DNA of 64,000 nt from G963720515 sp963720515. GTDB taxonomy: Bacteria > Actinomycetota > Thermoleophilia > Gaiellales > Gaiellaceae. Position numbers and translations under genes: made by a program. Under the pieces are notes generated by a model that worked only from the letters and a program-made list of their open reading frames with translations, was not told the origin of the DNA and ran no database searches. Within the stretch, counting starts at the first letter, position 1, and each line of letters opens with the position of its first letter. The stretch covers positions 124,001 through 188,000 of the forward strand of contig OY970397.1 of the NCBI GenBank assembly GCA_963720515.1. The letters are read 5' to 3'. Below, in pieces: positions 12,322-20,047 of this stretch.

Positions 12322-12839
12322 CGGGTCTGGTCGGTCGTGAAGCCGATCTGGAGCGAATCGCTGCGCGCCTCCCACGAATGCGGGGCCTCCGTGGGGATCC
12401 AGGCGAGCACCGTGACGTCCGTGGTCTTGTGACTTGCGAGCCGGAACGAGTTGCTTCCGACCTTGAGCTCTGCGAGCGAGCCCTGGAAGAGCGTCGACGT
12501 CCCGGCCTGGATCCGCAGCTGAAGCGCTTCCTCCAGCTCACGGGTCGCCGTGCCCGCCGTCACGTGCACCTCGAGGGGGTTCGCCGTGGCGTTGCGGATC
12601 TCCACTTGCCGCTGGATGCCGCTCTCCGGGCCGCCGGCCCTGAGCGCCGCCTCGACCCGGGTCTCACCGGCCGGCGTGAGCGCCAGGTCGGTGTTCGGGG
12701 CCGTGACGATCGCCAGGCGCGCGGCCGGAGGCCGGACTCCTCCCTCGACCTGCCAGCCGTACACCGCGAGGGCGGCGAGGCCGACTCCGAGGGCGAGTGC
12801 CGCCCATTCGAGTCGCATCCCTGTGGCTGCCGCAACCAT
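12318..12839 (-). CDS. membrane-anchored camelysin-like accessory protein
   Basis: A 173-aa protein with one N-terminal membrane segment (LEWAALALGVGLAALAVYGWQ) and a beta-rich extracellular domain. It ends with APHSWEARSDSLQIGF, the same WEAR signature that closes the other three TasA-like proteins, so it is probably a divergent paralogue. It lacks the GxYSAFT motif and may stay anchored, acting as an assembly base or anchor (inference). The stop overlaps the next start (ATGA at 12318-12321). It lies 81 bp downstream of subunit 1. Confidence 0.68.
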   Translation of the reverse strand: MVAAATGMRLEWAALALGVGLAALAVYGWQVEGGVRPPAARLAIVTAPNTDLALTPAGETRVEAALRAGGPESGIQRQVEIRNATANPLEVHVTAGTATRELEEALQLRIQAGTSTLFQGSLAELKVGSNSFRLASHKTTDVTVLAWIPTEAPHSWEARSDSLQIGFTTDQTR

Positions 12840-12920
12840 GGGTTGGCTCCTGGTTGTCGCTCCGAGGGCGGGGCCGGTGCCCCGCCCTCGCGAGCGTCAG
12901 GTTCGGAGCGCTAGCCCGTC

Positions 12921-13508
12921 CTAGTTGTTCCGGGCCTCCCAGGTGAACGTGTGCGAGCCGGAGCTCAGCGCCGTCGCGTGCGCGTTCGGCGTCGCGTCGT
13001 CGACCACCGTGATCGTGAAGCGGTAGTCGACCGAGTCGTTCGTCGCCCACGCTGCCGCGGCGGCCTTGCCGTCCGTGCCGCCCGCGTAGGTCGTGCCGAA
13101 CGAGCCGAGCGCGGCGTCGTACGGCGTGGAGCTCGAGCTGAAGCCCGTGCAGTTCATCGTGTTGTCGGGCGACGAAAGCCCCGAACCGCGCTCCACCTTC
13201 AGGTTGAAGGCCGAGCCGTTCGTGACCGCGCCGCTCGAGATGTAGAGCTTCACGCTGGACGCGAGCGAGCCCGTGTAGGTCACGCGCACGCACCCTACGG
13301 TGCTTGCGCCGGGGCCCTGGTTGGACGCGCTGTACAGCGTGGTCGAGCCGGCGTGCTGCGAGATCGCAACGGTGCCGGCCGTGATCGTGTTGCCAGAGTT
13401 CGCCGTCGTGGCCGTGAACGCCGAATAGACGCCCCAGCCCGCGACGCTGCCGATCGCTCCTACGACGAGGAGCGAGAGCAGGGTCTTACGCATACGCCTC
13501 GCCATCAT
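12921..13508 (-). CDS. TasA/camelysin-like fibre subunit 1, first gene of the cluster
   Basis: A 195-aa exported protein. The signal region is MRKTLLSLLVVGAIGSVAGW followed by GVYSAFTATTANSGN, the hallmark of SipW-processed TasA/CalY proteins. The mature part is Ser/Thr-rich and beta-predicted, with two cysteines (VGCVRV, MNCTGF) and a C-terminal FTWEARNN. ATG at 13508 is chosen because AAGGAGAA sits 5 nt upstream, one of the best ribosome-binding sites in the window. It is first in the minus-strand operon 13508-8612, so it is probably the most highly expressed subunit. The 161-bp gap upstream is shared with a divergent membrane protein. Confidence 0.82.
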   Translation of the reverse strand: MMARRMRKTLLSLLVVGAIGSVAGWGVYSAFTATTANSGNTITAGTVAISQHAGSTTLYSASNQGPGASTVGCVRVTYTGSLASSVKLYISSGAVTNGSAFNLKVERGSGLSSPDNTMNCTGFSSSSTPYDAALGSFGTTYAGGTDGKAAAAAWATNDSVDYRFTITVVDDATPNAHATALSSGSHTFTWEARNN

Positions 13509-13656
13509 TCGTTCTCCTTGAGTAGCCGCTATTCCGAACCTTCGAAATTCCTTTCGGCGCAATTCGGGGAACGGCGGACACCCCGAATGGGTGATCCCAC
13601 TCCCTCGTTTCGCGTACGGGCCGCATGAACAGCGGGGTCGCCGGGGGGCACCGGGG

Positions 13657-13662
13657 TAAGCT
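13657..13662 (+). promoter_or_regulatory. -10-like box TAAGCT, leaderless start of the Yip1-like gene
   Basis: TAAGCT lies 7 nt before the ATG at 13670. There is no Shine-Dalgarno match between them. Confidence 0.4.
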
Positions 13663-13669
13663 GGCCCGC

Positions 13670-14332
13670 ATGGATACGGAGTCGGACGCGCGCGCGAGCG
13701 GGAGGTCGCGGAACCGCGAGTGGTGGCTGCGCGCGCTGGCCGTCCTCACGAACCCGGTCTCCACGTTCCTCGCGCTCCGGGACGACTCGAAGGAGGCTGA
13801 GGAGGCCCGCGAGGAGCCGGTGCTCGCGATCGTGATCCTCGCCGGGATGGCCGCGATCCTCGGAACGCCGGGCTACGTGGGGAACCTGCTCGACGACCCC
13901 GAGCGCGACGCGCTGGTCGTCGCGGTGCTCGTGTTCCTGACCGGCGCGCTCTACGGCGCCGCGACGTACTGGGTCGGGGGCGGCGCGCTCGCGCTCGGCC
14001 TGCGCGCGGCCGGCGGCGAGAGTACGTACCGCCACGCGCGGCACATCCTGGCCTTCGCGGCGGTTCCGGCCGCGCTCTCCCTCGTCCTCGTCTGGCCCGT
14101 CGCGCTCGCGGCCTACGGAGGCGATCTCTTCCGCGAAGGTGGTGCCGACGAGGACGGCGTAGCGACCTGGCTTCTCCCGCTTGCCCAGGCGGCCTTCTTC
14201 GCTTGGTCCTTCGTCGTCCTCGTCGTCGGCGTCCGCACGGTCCACGACTGGCCCGTCGTCCGTGCCCTCGGCGCGATCGCGCTCGCGGTGCTCGCCCTAT
14301 TGGGTCTCGGGCTCGTGTTCAGCGTCCTGTAG
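13670..14332 (+). CDS. Yip1-family integral membrane protein
   Basis: A 220-aa protein with about five membrane segments (LAIVILAGMAAILGTPGYVG; LVVAVLVFLTGALYGAATYWVGG; ILAFAAVPAALSLVLVWPVALA; LPLAQAAFFAWSFVVLVVGV; ALGAIALAVLALLGLGLVF). The N-terminal soluble part has WWLRALAVLTNPVSTFLALRDD, and G-GA-Y-VGGGALALGLRAAGGESTYR-ARH matches the Yip1/DUF1282 pattern. The biochemical function of bacterial Yip1 proteins is unknown. It converges on panB with a 35-bp overlap of reading frames (panB stop at 14297). Confidence 0.75.
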   Translation: MDTESDARASGRSRNREWWLRALAVLTNPVSTFLALRDDSKEAEEAREEPVLAIVILAGMAAILGTPGYVGNLLDDPERDALVVAVLVFLTGALYGAATYWVGGGALALGLRAAGGESTYRHARHILAFAAVPAALSLVLVWPVALAAYGGDLFREGGADEDGVATWLLPLAQAAFFAWSFVVLVVGVRTVHDWPVVRALGAIALAVLALLGLGLVFSVL

Positions 14333-15157
14333 GAACGCCGCGAGCTCCTCGCCGGGGATCGAGTAGGTGTGCTCGTCTTCGGGGAAGGCGCCCGCGCGCA
14401 CGTCCGCGGCGAACCGCTCGAGCGCGTCGCGGATCGTGTCGCCGACCTCCGCGTAGCGCTTCACGAACCGCGCCGGGCGCCCCTCGTACAGGCCGAGGAG
14501 GTCGTGGAGGACGAGGACCTGCCCGTCGCAGCGCAGGCCGGAGCCGATCCCGATCGTCGGCACGGTGAGCGCCTCGGTCACGTGCTCGGCGACGGCCGCG
14601 GGCACGGCCTCGAGGACGATGGAGAAGCAGCCGGCCGCCTCGAGCGCGAGCGCGTCGTCGAGGAGCCGGCGGGCCTTGTCGGCCGTGCGGCCCTGCGCGC
14701 GGTAGCCGCCGAGCATCGTCGCGGACTGCGGTGTCAGGCCGACGTGGCCCATGACCGGGATGCCTGCGCCGACGATCGCGGCCGCGCGTCCGACGGACGT
14801 CCCGGCGCCCTCGAGCTTGACTGCGTCCATCCCGGCCTCCTTGACGAAGCGGATCGAGCTGCGCACCGCGTCCTCGTCCGACACCTGGTAGGAGCCGAAG
14901 GGGAGGTCGCCGACGACGATCGGGCGCTTCGCCCCGCGCGCGACGGCGCCCGCGAGCACGAGCAGCTCGTCGAGCGTCACCGGGACGGTCGAGTCGTGCC
15001 CGAGCACCGTCATCGCGGCCGAGTCGCCGACGAGGACGATGTCGATCCCGGCCGCGTCGGCGAGCCGCGCGGTCGGGTAGTCGTAGGCGGTCACCATCAC
15101 GATCGGCCGGCCGTTCGCCTTGAGCTCGGCGAGCTCGGTGAGCGAGAGCTTGGTCAT
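14297..15157 (-). CDS. panB: 3-methyl-2-oxobutanoate hydroxymethyltransferase
   Basis: First step of pantothenate synthesis: transfer of a hydroxymethyl group from methylene-tetrahydrofolate to alpha-ketoisovalerate, giving ketopantoate. It is 286 aa, a normal length. Conserved motifs are VTAYDYPTARLADAAGID, VGDSAAMTVLGHDSTVPVTLDE, VVGDLPFGSY, AVKLEGAG, VMGHVGLTPQS, and the catalytic-region VLEAVPA followed by TIGIGSG. The start overlaps the panC stop (ATGA at 15154-15157). The C-terminus converges on the membrane protein gene. Confidence 0.96.
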   Translation of the reverse strand: MTKLSLTELAELKANGRPIVMVTAYDYPTARLADAAGIDIVLVGDSAAMTVLGHDSTVPVTLDELLVLAGAVARGAKRPIVVGDLPFGSYQVSDEDAVRSSIRFVKEAGMDAVKLEGAGTSVGRAAAIVGAGIPVMGHVGLTPQSATMLGGYRAQGRTADKARRLLDDALALEAAGCFSIVLEAVPAAVAEHVTEALTVPTIGIGSGLRCDGQVLVLHDLLGLYEGRPARFVKRYAEVGDTIRDALERFAADVRAGAFPEDEHTYSIPGEELAAFLQDAEHEPETQ

Positions 15158-15969
15158 GGGTTCCAGGATCCTTCCAGGAGGACGTTGTCGATGAGGCGCG
15201 TCGAGCCGGCGCGCACCGCCGCGGCGAGCACGGTGCGGCCGTTCCAGCGTGCGACCTCCACGTAGTCGGGGACGAGGCCCGACTCGCCGGCGAGCACGGT
15301 GCGAGCCGCCTCGGCCGCGTCGCCGCCCGCGCGGAAGGCCAGCTCGCCAGCGGCCAGCGCGCGTGGGAGCGCGAGCGCGGCGGCGCGATCCTCGGCGCTC
15401 AGGTAGGCGTTCCGCGAGCTGAGCGCGAGCCCGTCGGCGTCGCGGACGGTGGGGAGGACGCGGAGGTGGACGCCGAGTGCGAGGTCGCGCGTCATCTGCG
15501 CGACGACCTCGGCCTGCTGCGCGTCCTTTTGCCCGAAGTAGGCGACGTCCGGCCGCACGATCGAGAACAGCTTGAGGCAGACGGTCGCGACGCCGCGGAA
15601 GTGGCCCGGCCGCGCCGCGCCCTCGAGCTCGGCCGTCATGCCCGCCACGTCCACGAAGGTCTGGAAGCCGGGTGGATACATCTCGGCCGCGGACGGGAGG
15701 AAGGCGATGTCCGTCCCGGCCGCCTCGAGGAGGGCGAGGTCGCCGGCCTCGTCGCGCGGGTAGCGGGCGAGGTCCTCGGCGGGGCCGAACTGCTGCGGGT
15801 TGACGAAGACGCTGACGACGACGACGTCGCACTCGGCGCGCGCCGCCGCCACGAGCGAGAGATGACCGGCGTGGAGCGCGCCCATCGTCGGCACGAGGCC
15901 AACGCTCCGGTCGTGCGGCTCCGCCGCGAGCGCGGCGCGGACCTCGTCGATCGTCCGGGCGACCTTCAC
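15154..15969 (-). CDS. panC: pantoate--beta-alanine ligase
   Basis: Last step of pantothenate synthesis, ATP-dependent joining of pantoate and beta-alanine through pantoyl-adenylate. It is 271 aa. The nucleotidyltransferase motif PTMGALHAGHLSLV (HxGH) is intact, followed by VVVSVFVNPQQFGP, YPPGFQTFVDV, AYFGQKDAQQ (the conserved FGxKDxQQ), and ALSSRNAYLS (KMSKS-like). The start overlaps the stop of the DUF2520 gene, and the stop overlaps the panB start, forming a tight three-gene operon. Only panD is not seen here. Confidence 0.96.
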   Translation of the reverse strand: MKVARTIDEVRAALAAEPHDRSVGLVPTMGALHAGHLSLVAAARAECDVVVVSVFVNPQQFGPAEDLARYPRDEAGDLALLEAAGTDIAFLPSAAEMYPPGFQTFVDVAGMTAELEGAARPGHFRGVATVCLKLFSIVRPDVAYFGQKDAQQAEVVAQMTRDLALGVHLRVLPTVRDADGLALSSRNAYLSAEDRAAALALPRALAAGELAFRAGGDAAEAARTVLAGESGLVPDYVEVARWNGRTVLAAAVRAGSTRLIDNVLLEGSWNP

Positions 15970-16658
15970 CGGGCGAGCTCGAGGGTCGCGTCGGAGAGCG
16001 CGCGGTAGAGCGGCTCGAGCTCGGGGCGCCGCTCGCGGATCGCGGCGAGGTGGCCCTCGATCGTCGTCCAGTCGGCGCGCGTGTGCGGCCCGGTCGGCTC
16101 GTAGCCGTTGTCCACCGTCCTGTGCAGGAGCGGCTCGAGCGCGGCGGGCGGTGCCCCGACGGCGCGGAAGAGCTCCGCCGCCGCCTCATGGATCGTGACG
16201 ACGAATGCGGCCACGAACATCGCCGCGGCGTGGTAGAGCGGGCGGTCTTCGTCGGCCAGCTCGAATGCCTCGACGCCGAGCAGGTGGGCGCCCTCGAACC
16301 CGGCCGCGAGCGCCTCCTCGGTCTCGCCGCTCACCGCCGCCCAGGCGCCGTCCAGCTGCTCGGGTCCGCGCTCGAGCGTGAACGTCTGGAGCGGGTGGAG
16401 GCTGAAGCGCCGGGTGTGCGGTGCGAGCGCCGTCAGCATGGTCGCGCCGCTCACGTGGGCGATCCAGGGCCCAGGCTCGAGCGCCTGCGCGACCTCGGCG
16501 ATCGCCCGGTCCGGAACCGCGAGGATCACGAGGTCGGCGTCGCCGACGGCGAGGTCCCGCCCGACCGTGCGAACGGTCGCGCCGCGCTCGGCGAGGCGCG
16601 CCGCGAGCGTGCGGCCGACCTGGCCGTTGCCGACCACGGAGATCGATTCGAAGGTCAT
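15966..16658 (-). CDS. Rossmann-fold DUF2520 dehydrogenase in the pan operon
   Basis: A 230-aa protein. The N-terminal NAD(P)-binding motif is VVGNGQVGRTLAARLAERGA (GxGxxG), then VILAVPDRAIAEVA; the C-terminal helical DUF2520 domain has HPLQTF, YHAAAMFVAAFVVTIHEAA and TVDNGYEPTGPHTRADW. DUF2520 proteins are 6-phosphogluconate-dehydrogenase-like oxidoreductases often found beside panBC. No classical panE is visible, so a ketopantoate reductase role is a reasonable inference from the operon (overlapping panC by 4 bp), though not proven. ATG at 16658 is preceded by a GGAG-type ribosome-binding site. Confidence 0.8.
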   Translation of the reverse strand: MTFESISVVGNGQVGRTLAARLAERGATVRTVGRDLAVGDADLVILAVPDRAIAEVAQALEPGPWIAHVSGATMLTALAPHTRRFSLHPLQTFTLERGPEQLDGAWAAVSGETEEALAAGFEGAHLLGVEAFELADEDRPLYHAAAMFVAAFVVTIHEAAAELFRAVGAPPAALEPLLHRTVDNGYEPTGPHTRADWTTIEGHLAAIRERRPELEPLYRALSDATLELAR

Positions 16659-16729
16659 CGTCGCTCCAGTTCCTCTCGGATACCAGGCGATCGGGAGTCT
16701 AGTCGGGGGCCGCCGCGCCGCGCGCCGCG

Positions 16730-17475
16730 TTACTTGCCCTTGCCTTTGTCCTTGTCCTTGTTGCCGTTCCCGTTCCCATTGCCGTTCCCGTTGCCGTTGT
16801 TGCCGTTGCCGCCCTTGTCCTTGTCCTTGTTGCCCTGGTCGTCGCTGTTCCCCGCGGGAGGCGGAGGCGGCGTGACTGCGGGCGCGGCGGTCTGCTCGTC
16901 GTCGTTCTTCTTCGGCTTCTTCGGCTTCTTGGGCTTCTCGGGCTCGGAGTTGCTGTTCGAGTTGCCGGGCGTTCCGGCGATCTGGGAGGGCGGCGGGTTC
17001 GTGCCGCCGTTCGCGGTCGGCGGCGGGGCCGGCGGGGTCACGGCCGGCGGCTGGTTCGGAGACGTGGGAGGCTGGGCCGGAGGAGGAGGCGGAGGCCCGC
17101 CCTGCGGACCCGAGCCGGAGCCGCTACCACCGGTGTTCACGACGGGGATGCCGGTCCCGCCGCCTGCGCCGGAACTCGCGGTGCCGGAGCCGCTGGCCGT
17201 CGCCGGGGCGACCGGCGCGGCGGGCGGAAGCGGAACGGGGATCGGGGACACGGGCGGCGGCGCCGCGATCTCCACGGGCGCGCCCCTGTCCGTGCCCGGA
17301 ATCGGGAGCGGCAGCGTGCCGACAGTCTCGACCGCGGGTCCTACGGCGCGGAGGCCGAGGTAGAACGCGATGCCGAGGACGAGCGCCGCGATCGGCCACC
17401 GGGTCGCGGACAGGCCACGGCGTAGCGTCTCGCGCCGGCTGGTCCCATTGGTCGCGCCCGTCGGAATGACGGTGA
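16730..17475 (-). CDS. membrane-anchored low-complexity surface protein (start uncertain)
   Basis: The frame reads through a short charged N-terminus (ESEGVTVIPTGATNGTSRR), one membrane segment (WPIAALVLGIAFYLGLRAVG), then a Pro/Gly/Ser-rich region, a Lys/Pro stretch (EPEKPKKPKKPKKNDD) and a C-terminal run of Gly-Asn pairs followed by Lys-Asp repeats. It probably spans the wall as a disordered stalk. No ATG, GTG or TTG lies in frame between the upstream stop near 17557 and 17275 (GTG, already past the membrane segment), so the true start is hidden. An extra G in the run of five G near 17475 would put a GTG in frame. The function is unknown. Confidence 0.55.
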
Positions 17476-17618
17476 CCCCCTCACTTTCGTTGTCCCGAGG
17501 AGCGCTTCGTGCCGAAGCTCGGCTCTCCTCCCCCTCTTCATCGGCCGTTGCTTCTCACAGTTTAGCGACGGTTCCGACGGCTTCCACTCTTGGCTTGCGG
17601 CGTGTCCGCCGAGCCGCC

Positions 17619-17624
17619 TAGACT
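17619..17624 (+). promoter_or_regulatory. -10 box TAGACT upstream of the FmdB-like gene
   Basis: TAGACT lies 9 nt before the ATG at 17634, predicting a very short or absent 5' leader. Confidence 0.45.
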
Positions 17625-17633
17625 GCGTGGGCG

Positions 17634-17846
17634 ATGCCGATCTACGAGTACGTGTGCATGGAGTGCGAATCCCACTTCGAGGAACTCCTCCGGTGGGACG
17701 ACGACGACCCGGGCTGCCCCGATTGCAGCTCGGCGAACACCCGTCGCCAGCTCTCCGTGTTCGCGGCTCACGGCACCGCCGGGCAGCCGAGCTTCGGCGG
17801 ACCATCTGCCGGAGGCTGTTGCGGCGGGAGCTGTGGCTGCAGTTGA
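17634..17846 (+). CDS. FmdB-family zinc ribbon protein
   Basis: A 70-aa protein beginning MPIYEYVCMECESHFEEL, with CxxC pairs at residues about 8-11 and 30-33 (CPDC) that bind one zinc, followed by a Gly/Cys tail (GGCCGGSCGCS). This is the FmdB/CxxC_CXXC_SSSS family, proposed to be regulatory but without a firm function. The cysteine-rich tail is common in these proteins. The gene overlaps the start of the uracil-DNA glycosylase by 14 bp. Confidence 0.88.
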   Translation: MPIYEYVCMECESHFEELLRWDDDDPGCPDCSSANTRRQLSVFAAHGTAGQPSFGGPSAGGCCGGSCGCS

Positions 17847-18504
17847 TTCGGTAGTCCAGGGCGGCGCGCTCGCCGCATTCGGGGCCGAGGTGGCCGGCTG
17901 TACGAAATGCCGCCTCGCCGAGGGCCGCACGCAGGTCGTGTTCGGGGTGGGCGACCCGGCCGCGGACCTCATGTTCGTAGGCGAGGCGCCCGGCTTCCAC
18001 GAGGACCAGCAGGGCTACCCGTTCGTCGGCCAGGCCGGGAAGCTCCTCGACAAGCTGCTCGGCGGAATCGGCCTCGAGCGGAGCCAGGTCTACGTCGCGA
18101 ACGTCTTGAAGTGCCGTCCGCCCGGGAACCGCGACCCGCAGCCGGACGAGATCGAGGCGTGCGAGGCGCACCTCTTCCGGCAGATCGAGCTGATCGAGCC
18201 GAAGCTCGTCGCCACGCTCGGGAACTTCGCCACGAAGCTCCTCTCCGGGAAGCAGCACGGCATCACGCGCGTGCACGGCGCGCCGCAGGAGGCGACGCTC
18301 GGCGGCCGGCGCGTGACGCTCTATCCGCTGTTCCATCCGGCCGCCGCGCTCTACACGCCGGCGATGCTCCGCACGCTCGAGGAGGACTTCGCGCGGATCC
18401 CGGCGCTCCTCGACCGGGAGGTGCCCGAGCCGGCGCCGGTCGTCTCGCTCTCGGTCGCGGCTCCCGAGCCCGAGCCCGCCGTGGAGCAACTCGGCCTGTT
18501 CTAG
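17833..18504 (+). CDS. type-4 uracil-DNA glycosylase (Fe-S)
   Basis: Removes uracil from DNA at the start of base excision repair. It is 223 aa. The family-4 motifs are GEAPGFHEDQQGYPFVGQAGKLLD (GEAPG, catalytic region), YVANVLKCRPPGNRDP, and the FHPAAAL motif near the C-terminus. Four cysteines placed as in the 4Fe-4S UDGa enzymes are present: CTKC near residue 20, LKC and EAC. GTG at 17833 is the most suitable start; it has GGCGGGAG just upstream and overlaps the FmdB-like gene. The tail (VPEPAPVVSLSVAAPEPEPAVEQLGLF) carries QLGLF, like the PCNA/clamp-binding tails of repair enzymes, which suggests sliding-clamp interaction (inference). Confidence 0.92.
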   Translation: MAAVDSVVQGGALAAFGAEVAGCTKCRLAEGRTQVVFGVGDPAADLMFVGEAPGFHEDQQGYPFVGQAGKLLDKLLGGIGLERSQVYVANVLKCRPPGNRDPQPDEIEACEAHLFRQIELIEPKLVATLGNFATKLLSGKQHGITRVHGAPQEATLGGRRVTLYPLFHPAAALYTPAMLRTLEEDFARIPALLDREVPEPAPVVSLSVAAPEPEPAVEQLGLF

Positions 18505-18511
18505 CGGCCTC

Positions 18512-18517
18512 TAGGCT
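18512..18517 (+). promoter_or_regulatory. -10 box TAGGCT upstream of tsaE
   Basis: TAGGCT lies 6 nt before the tsaE ATG at 18524, with no Shine-Dalgarno sequence. The box is only 7 bp beyond the previous stop codon. Confidence 0.45.
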
Positions 18518-18523
18518 TCGGCC

Positions 18524-18920
18524 ATGTCCGTGGTCGAGGTCGAGACCTTCTCGCCCGAGGAGACCGAGCGCGTCGCTGCCGCGGTCGCGGCGGAGCTTCG
18601 GCCCGGCGACCTCGTGACCGTGGCCGGCGAGCTGGGGTCGGGGAAGACGACGTTCGTGCGCGGCGCCGCCCGCGCGCTCGGCGTCACCGTCCCGGTGACG
18701 AGCCCGACGTACACGATCGGGAACCTCTATCGCGGGCACGGTCTCCGTCGCGCACCTCGACCTCTACCGGTTCGAGGAGCTCGCCGAGGCCGACTGGGAG
18801 GACCTCGAGCCGTACTTCGACGGGACGATCGCGTTCGTCGAGTGGCCGGAGCGGGCGGGAGGCGTGCTGCCCGGGCCGCGCATCGAGGCCCGTTTGCGGG
18901 ACGGCGGGGGACGCGCATAG
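18524..18920 (+). CDS. tsaE: tRNA t6A modification ATPase TsaE (one frameshift)
   Basis: The P-loop ATPase that drives the TsaB-TsaD complex making threonylcarbamoyladenosine at tRNA position 37. The N-terminal half has GDLVTVAGELGSGKTTFVRG (Walker A) and SPTYTIGNLY. One extra C near 18737 breaks the frame; after repair the sequence continues TVSVAHLDLYRFEELAEADWEDLEPYF and IAFVEWPERAG, the family signature, and stops at 18920. The corrected length is 131 aa. It is the first of a four-gene group tsaE-tsaB-rimI-tsaD. Confidence 0.88.
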
Positions 18921-18945
18921 ACTGATCTCGCTGCAGGGCGTCACA

Positions 18946-18967
18946 AAACCCCTGCAAATCGGGGTTT
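18946..18967 (+). terminator. hairpin at the tsaE-tsaB junction
   Basis: AAACCCC (18946-18952) pairs perfectly with GGGGTTT (18961-18967) around an 8-nt loop and is followed by CTTG. It could be a weak intrinsic terminator after tsaE. The right arm reaches to within 2-8 nt of the possible tsaB starts (18969, 18975), so it could also mask tsaB translation initiation. Confidence 0.45.
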
Positions 18968-18974
18968 CTTGATC

Positions 18975-19574
18975 ATGGTCACGCTTGCCTTCGACACCGC
19001 TACGGCCATGCCCACCGCGGCCCTCGTCCGCGACGGCGAGGTGCTCGGCGAGCGCCGGACGCGGGCCGTCAAGCTCCTCGAGGACGTGCAGGCGCTGCTC
19101 GCGGACGCCGGCCTCGCCGCCTCCGACATCGACCGGCTCGCGGTCGGCCTCGGGCCGGGCAGCTACACGAGCCTCCGCATGGGCCTCGTGACGGCGCGCA
19201 TGCTCGCGCTCTCGCTCGACCTGCCCGCCGCCGGCGTGCCGACGCTCGACGCGCTCGCCGCCGGGACGCCCGGTGCGATCCCGGTGATCGACGCGCGGCG
19301 CGGCGAGGTCTTCGCGCGCACGCGCGAGGGCACGGCGGCCGCGCTCGCGCCGGAGAAGCTCGAGCCCGAGCCGGGCGCGGTGTGCGTCGGCGACGGCGCG
19401 GTGCGCTACCGCGAGGTGCTCGAATCGGCGGGTGCGATCGTCCCGCCCGACGAGGACGACGCGCACGTGCCGTGGGCCCGGCACCACGCGGCGATCGCGA
19501 CCGACTACGGCCCGGCCGAGAACCTGGAGCCGCTCTACCTGCGCGTCCCGGACGCCGAGGCGAACCTCGCATGA
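18975..19574 (+). CDS. tsaB: tRNA t6A modification protein TsaB
   Basis: An ASKHA-fold scaffold partner of TsaD in t6A synthesis, without catalytic activity of its own. It is 199 aa from ATG at 18975 (a TTG at 18969 is possible). It opens LAFDTATAMPTAALV, followed by LLADAGLAASDIDRLAVGLGPGSYTSLRMGL, the family signature. The stop overlaps the rimI start (ATGA at 19571-19574). A hairpin lies immediately upstream of the start. Confidence 0.93.
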   Translation: MVTLAFDTATAMPTAALVRDGEVLGERRTRAVKLLEDVQALLADAGLAASDIDRLAVGLGPGSYTSLRMGLVTARMLALSLDLPAAGVPTLDALAAGTPGAIPVIDARRGEVFARTREGTAAALAPEKLEPEPGAVCVGDGAVRYREVLESAGAIVPPDEDDAHVPWARHHAAIATDYGPAENLEPLYLRVPDAEANLA

Positions 19575-20047
19575 ACATCGAGCTCCGGCGCCTGTCCCTC
19601 TCCGAGCTCGGCGACATCGAGCGGATCGAGCAGAGCGCGTACGCGACGCCCTGGTCGCGCTCGATGTTCGCGGGCGAGCTCGCCAAGCCGTCGTCGGTCT
19701 CGCTGGGCGCCTTCGACGCGGACGCGGGCGATCGCCTCGTCGGCTACCTGATCATCTCGCGCTACGTGGACGCCTGGCACGTGATGAACGTCGCGGTCGC
19801 GCCCGAATACCGCAGGCGCGGGATCGCGTCGCGGATGCTCGGCGAGCTCTTCAAGCTGACCGAGGGCGACGAGCGGCGCGGCTACACGCTCGAGGTGCGC
19901 GTCTCGAACACGGTCGCGATCGCCCTCTACGAGCGCCTCGGCTTCCACGTCACCGGCGTCCGCCGCGGCTACTACACCGACAACCGCGAGGACGCGCTGA
20001 TCATGTGGAAGGACCCCGTGCGGGTCGAAGCAGCGCAGACCGGGTGA
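19571..20047 (+). CDS. rimI: ribosomal protein S18-alanine N-acetyltransferase
   Basis: A GNAT-fold acetyltransferase acting on the N-terminal alanine of ribosomal protein S18. It is 158 aa. The acetyl-CoA-binding motif is VAPEYRRRGIASRML (R/Q-x-x-G-x-G/A), preceded by the beta strand WHVMNVAV, and followed by LEVRVSNTVAIALYERLGFHVTGVRRGYYTDNREDALIMW, typical of RimI. It overlaps tsaB by 4 bp and tsaD by 4 bp (GTGA), the common tsaB-rimI-tsaD order in actinobacteria. Confidence 0.93.
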   Translation: MNIELRRLSLSELGDIERIEQSAYATPWSRSMFAGELAKPSSVSLGAFDADAGDRLVGYLIISRYVDAWHVMNVAVAPEYRRRGIASRMLGELFKLTEGDERRGYTLEVRVSNTVAIALYERLGFHVTGVRRGYYTDNREDALIMWKDPVRVEAAQTG

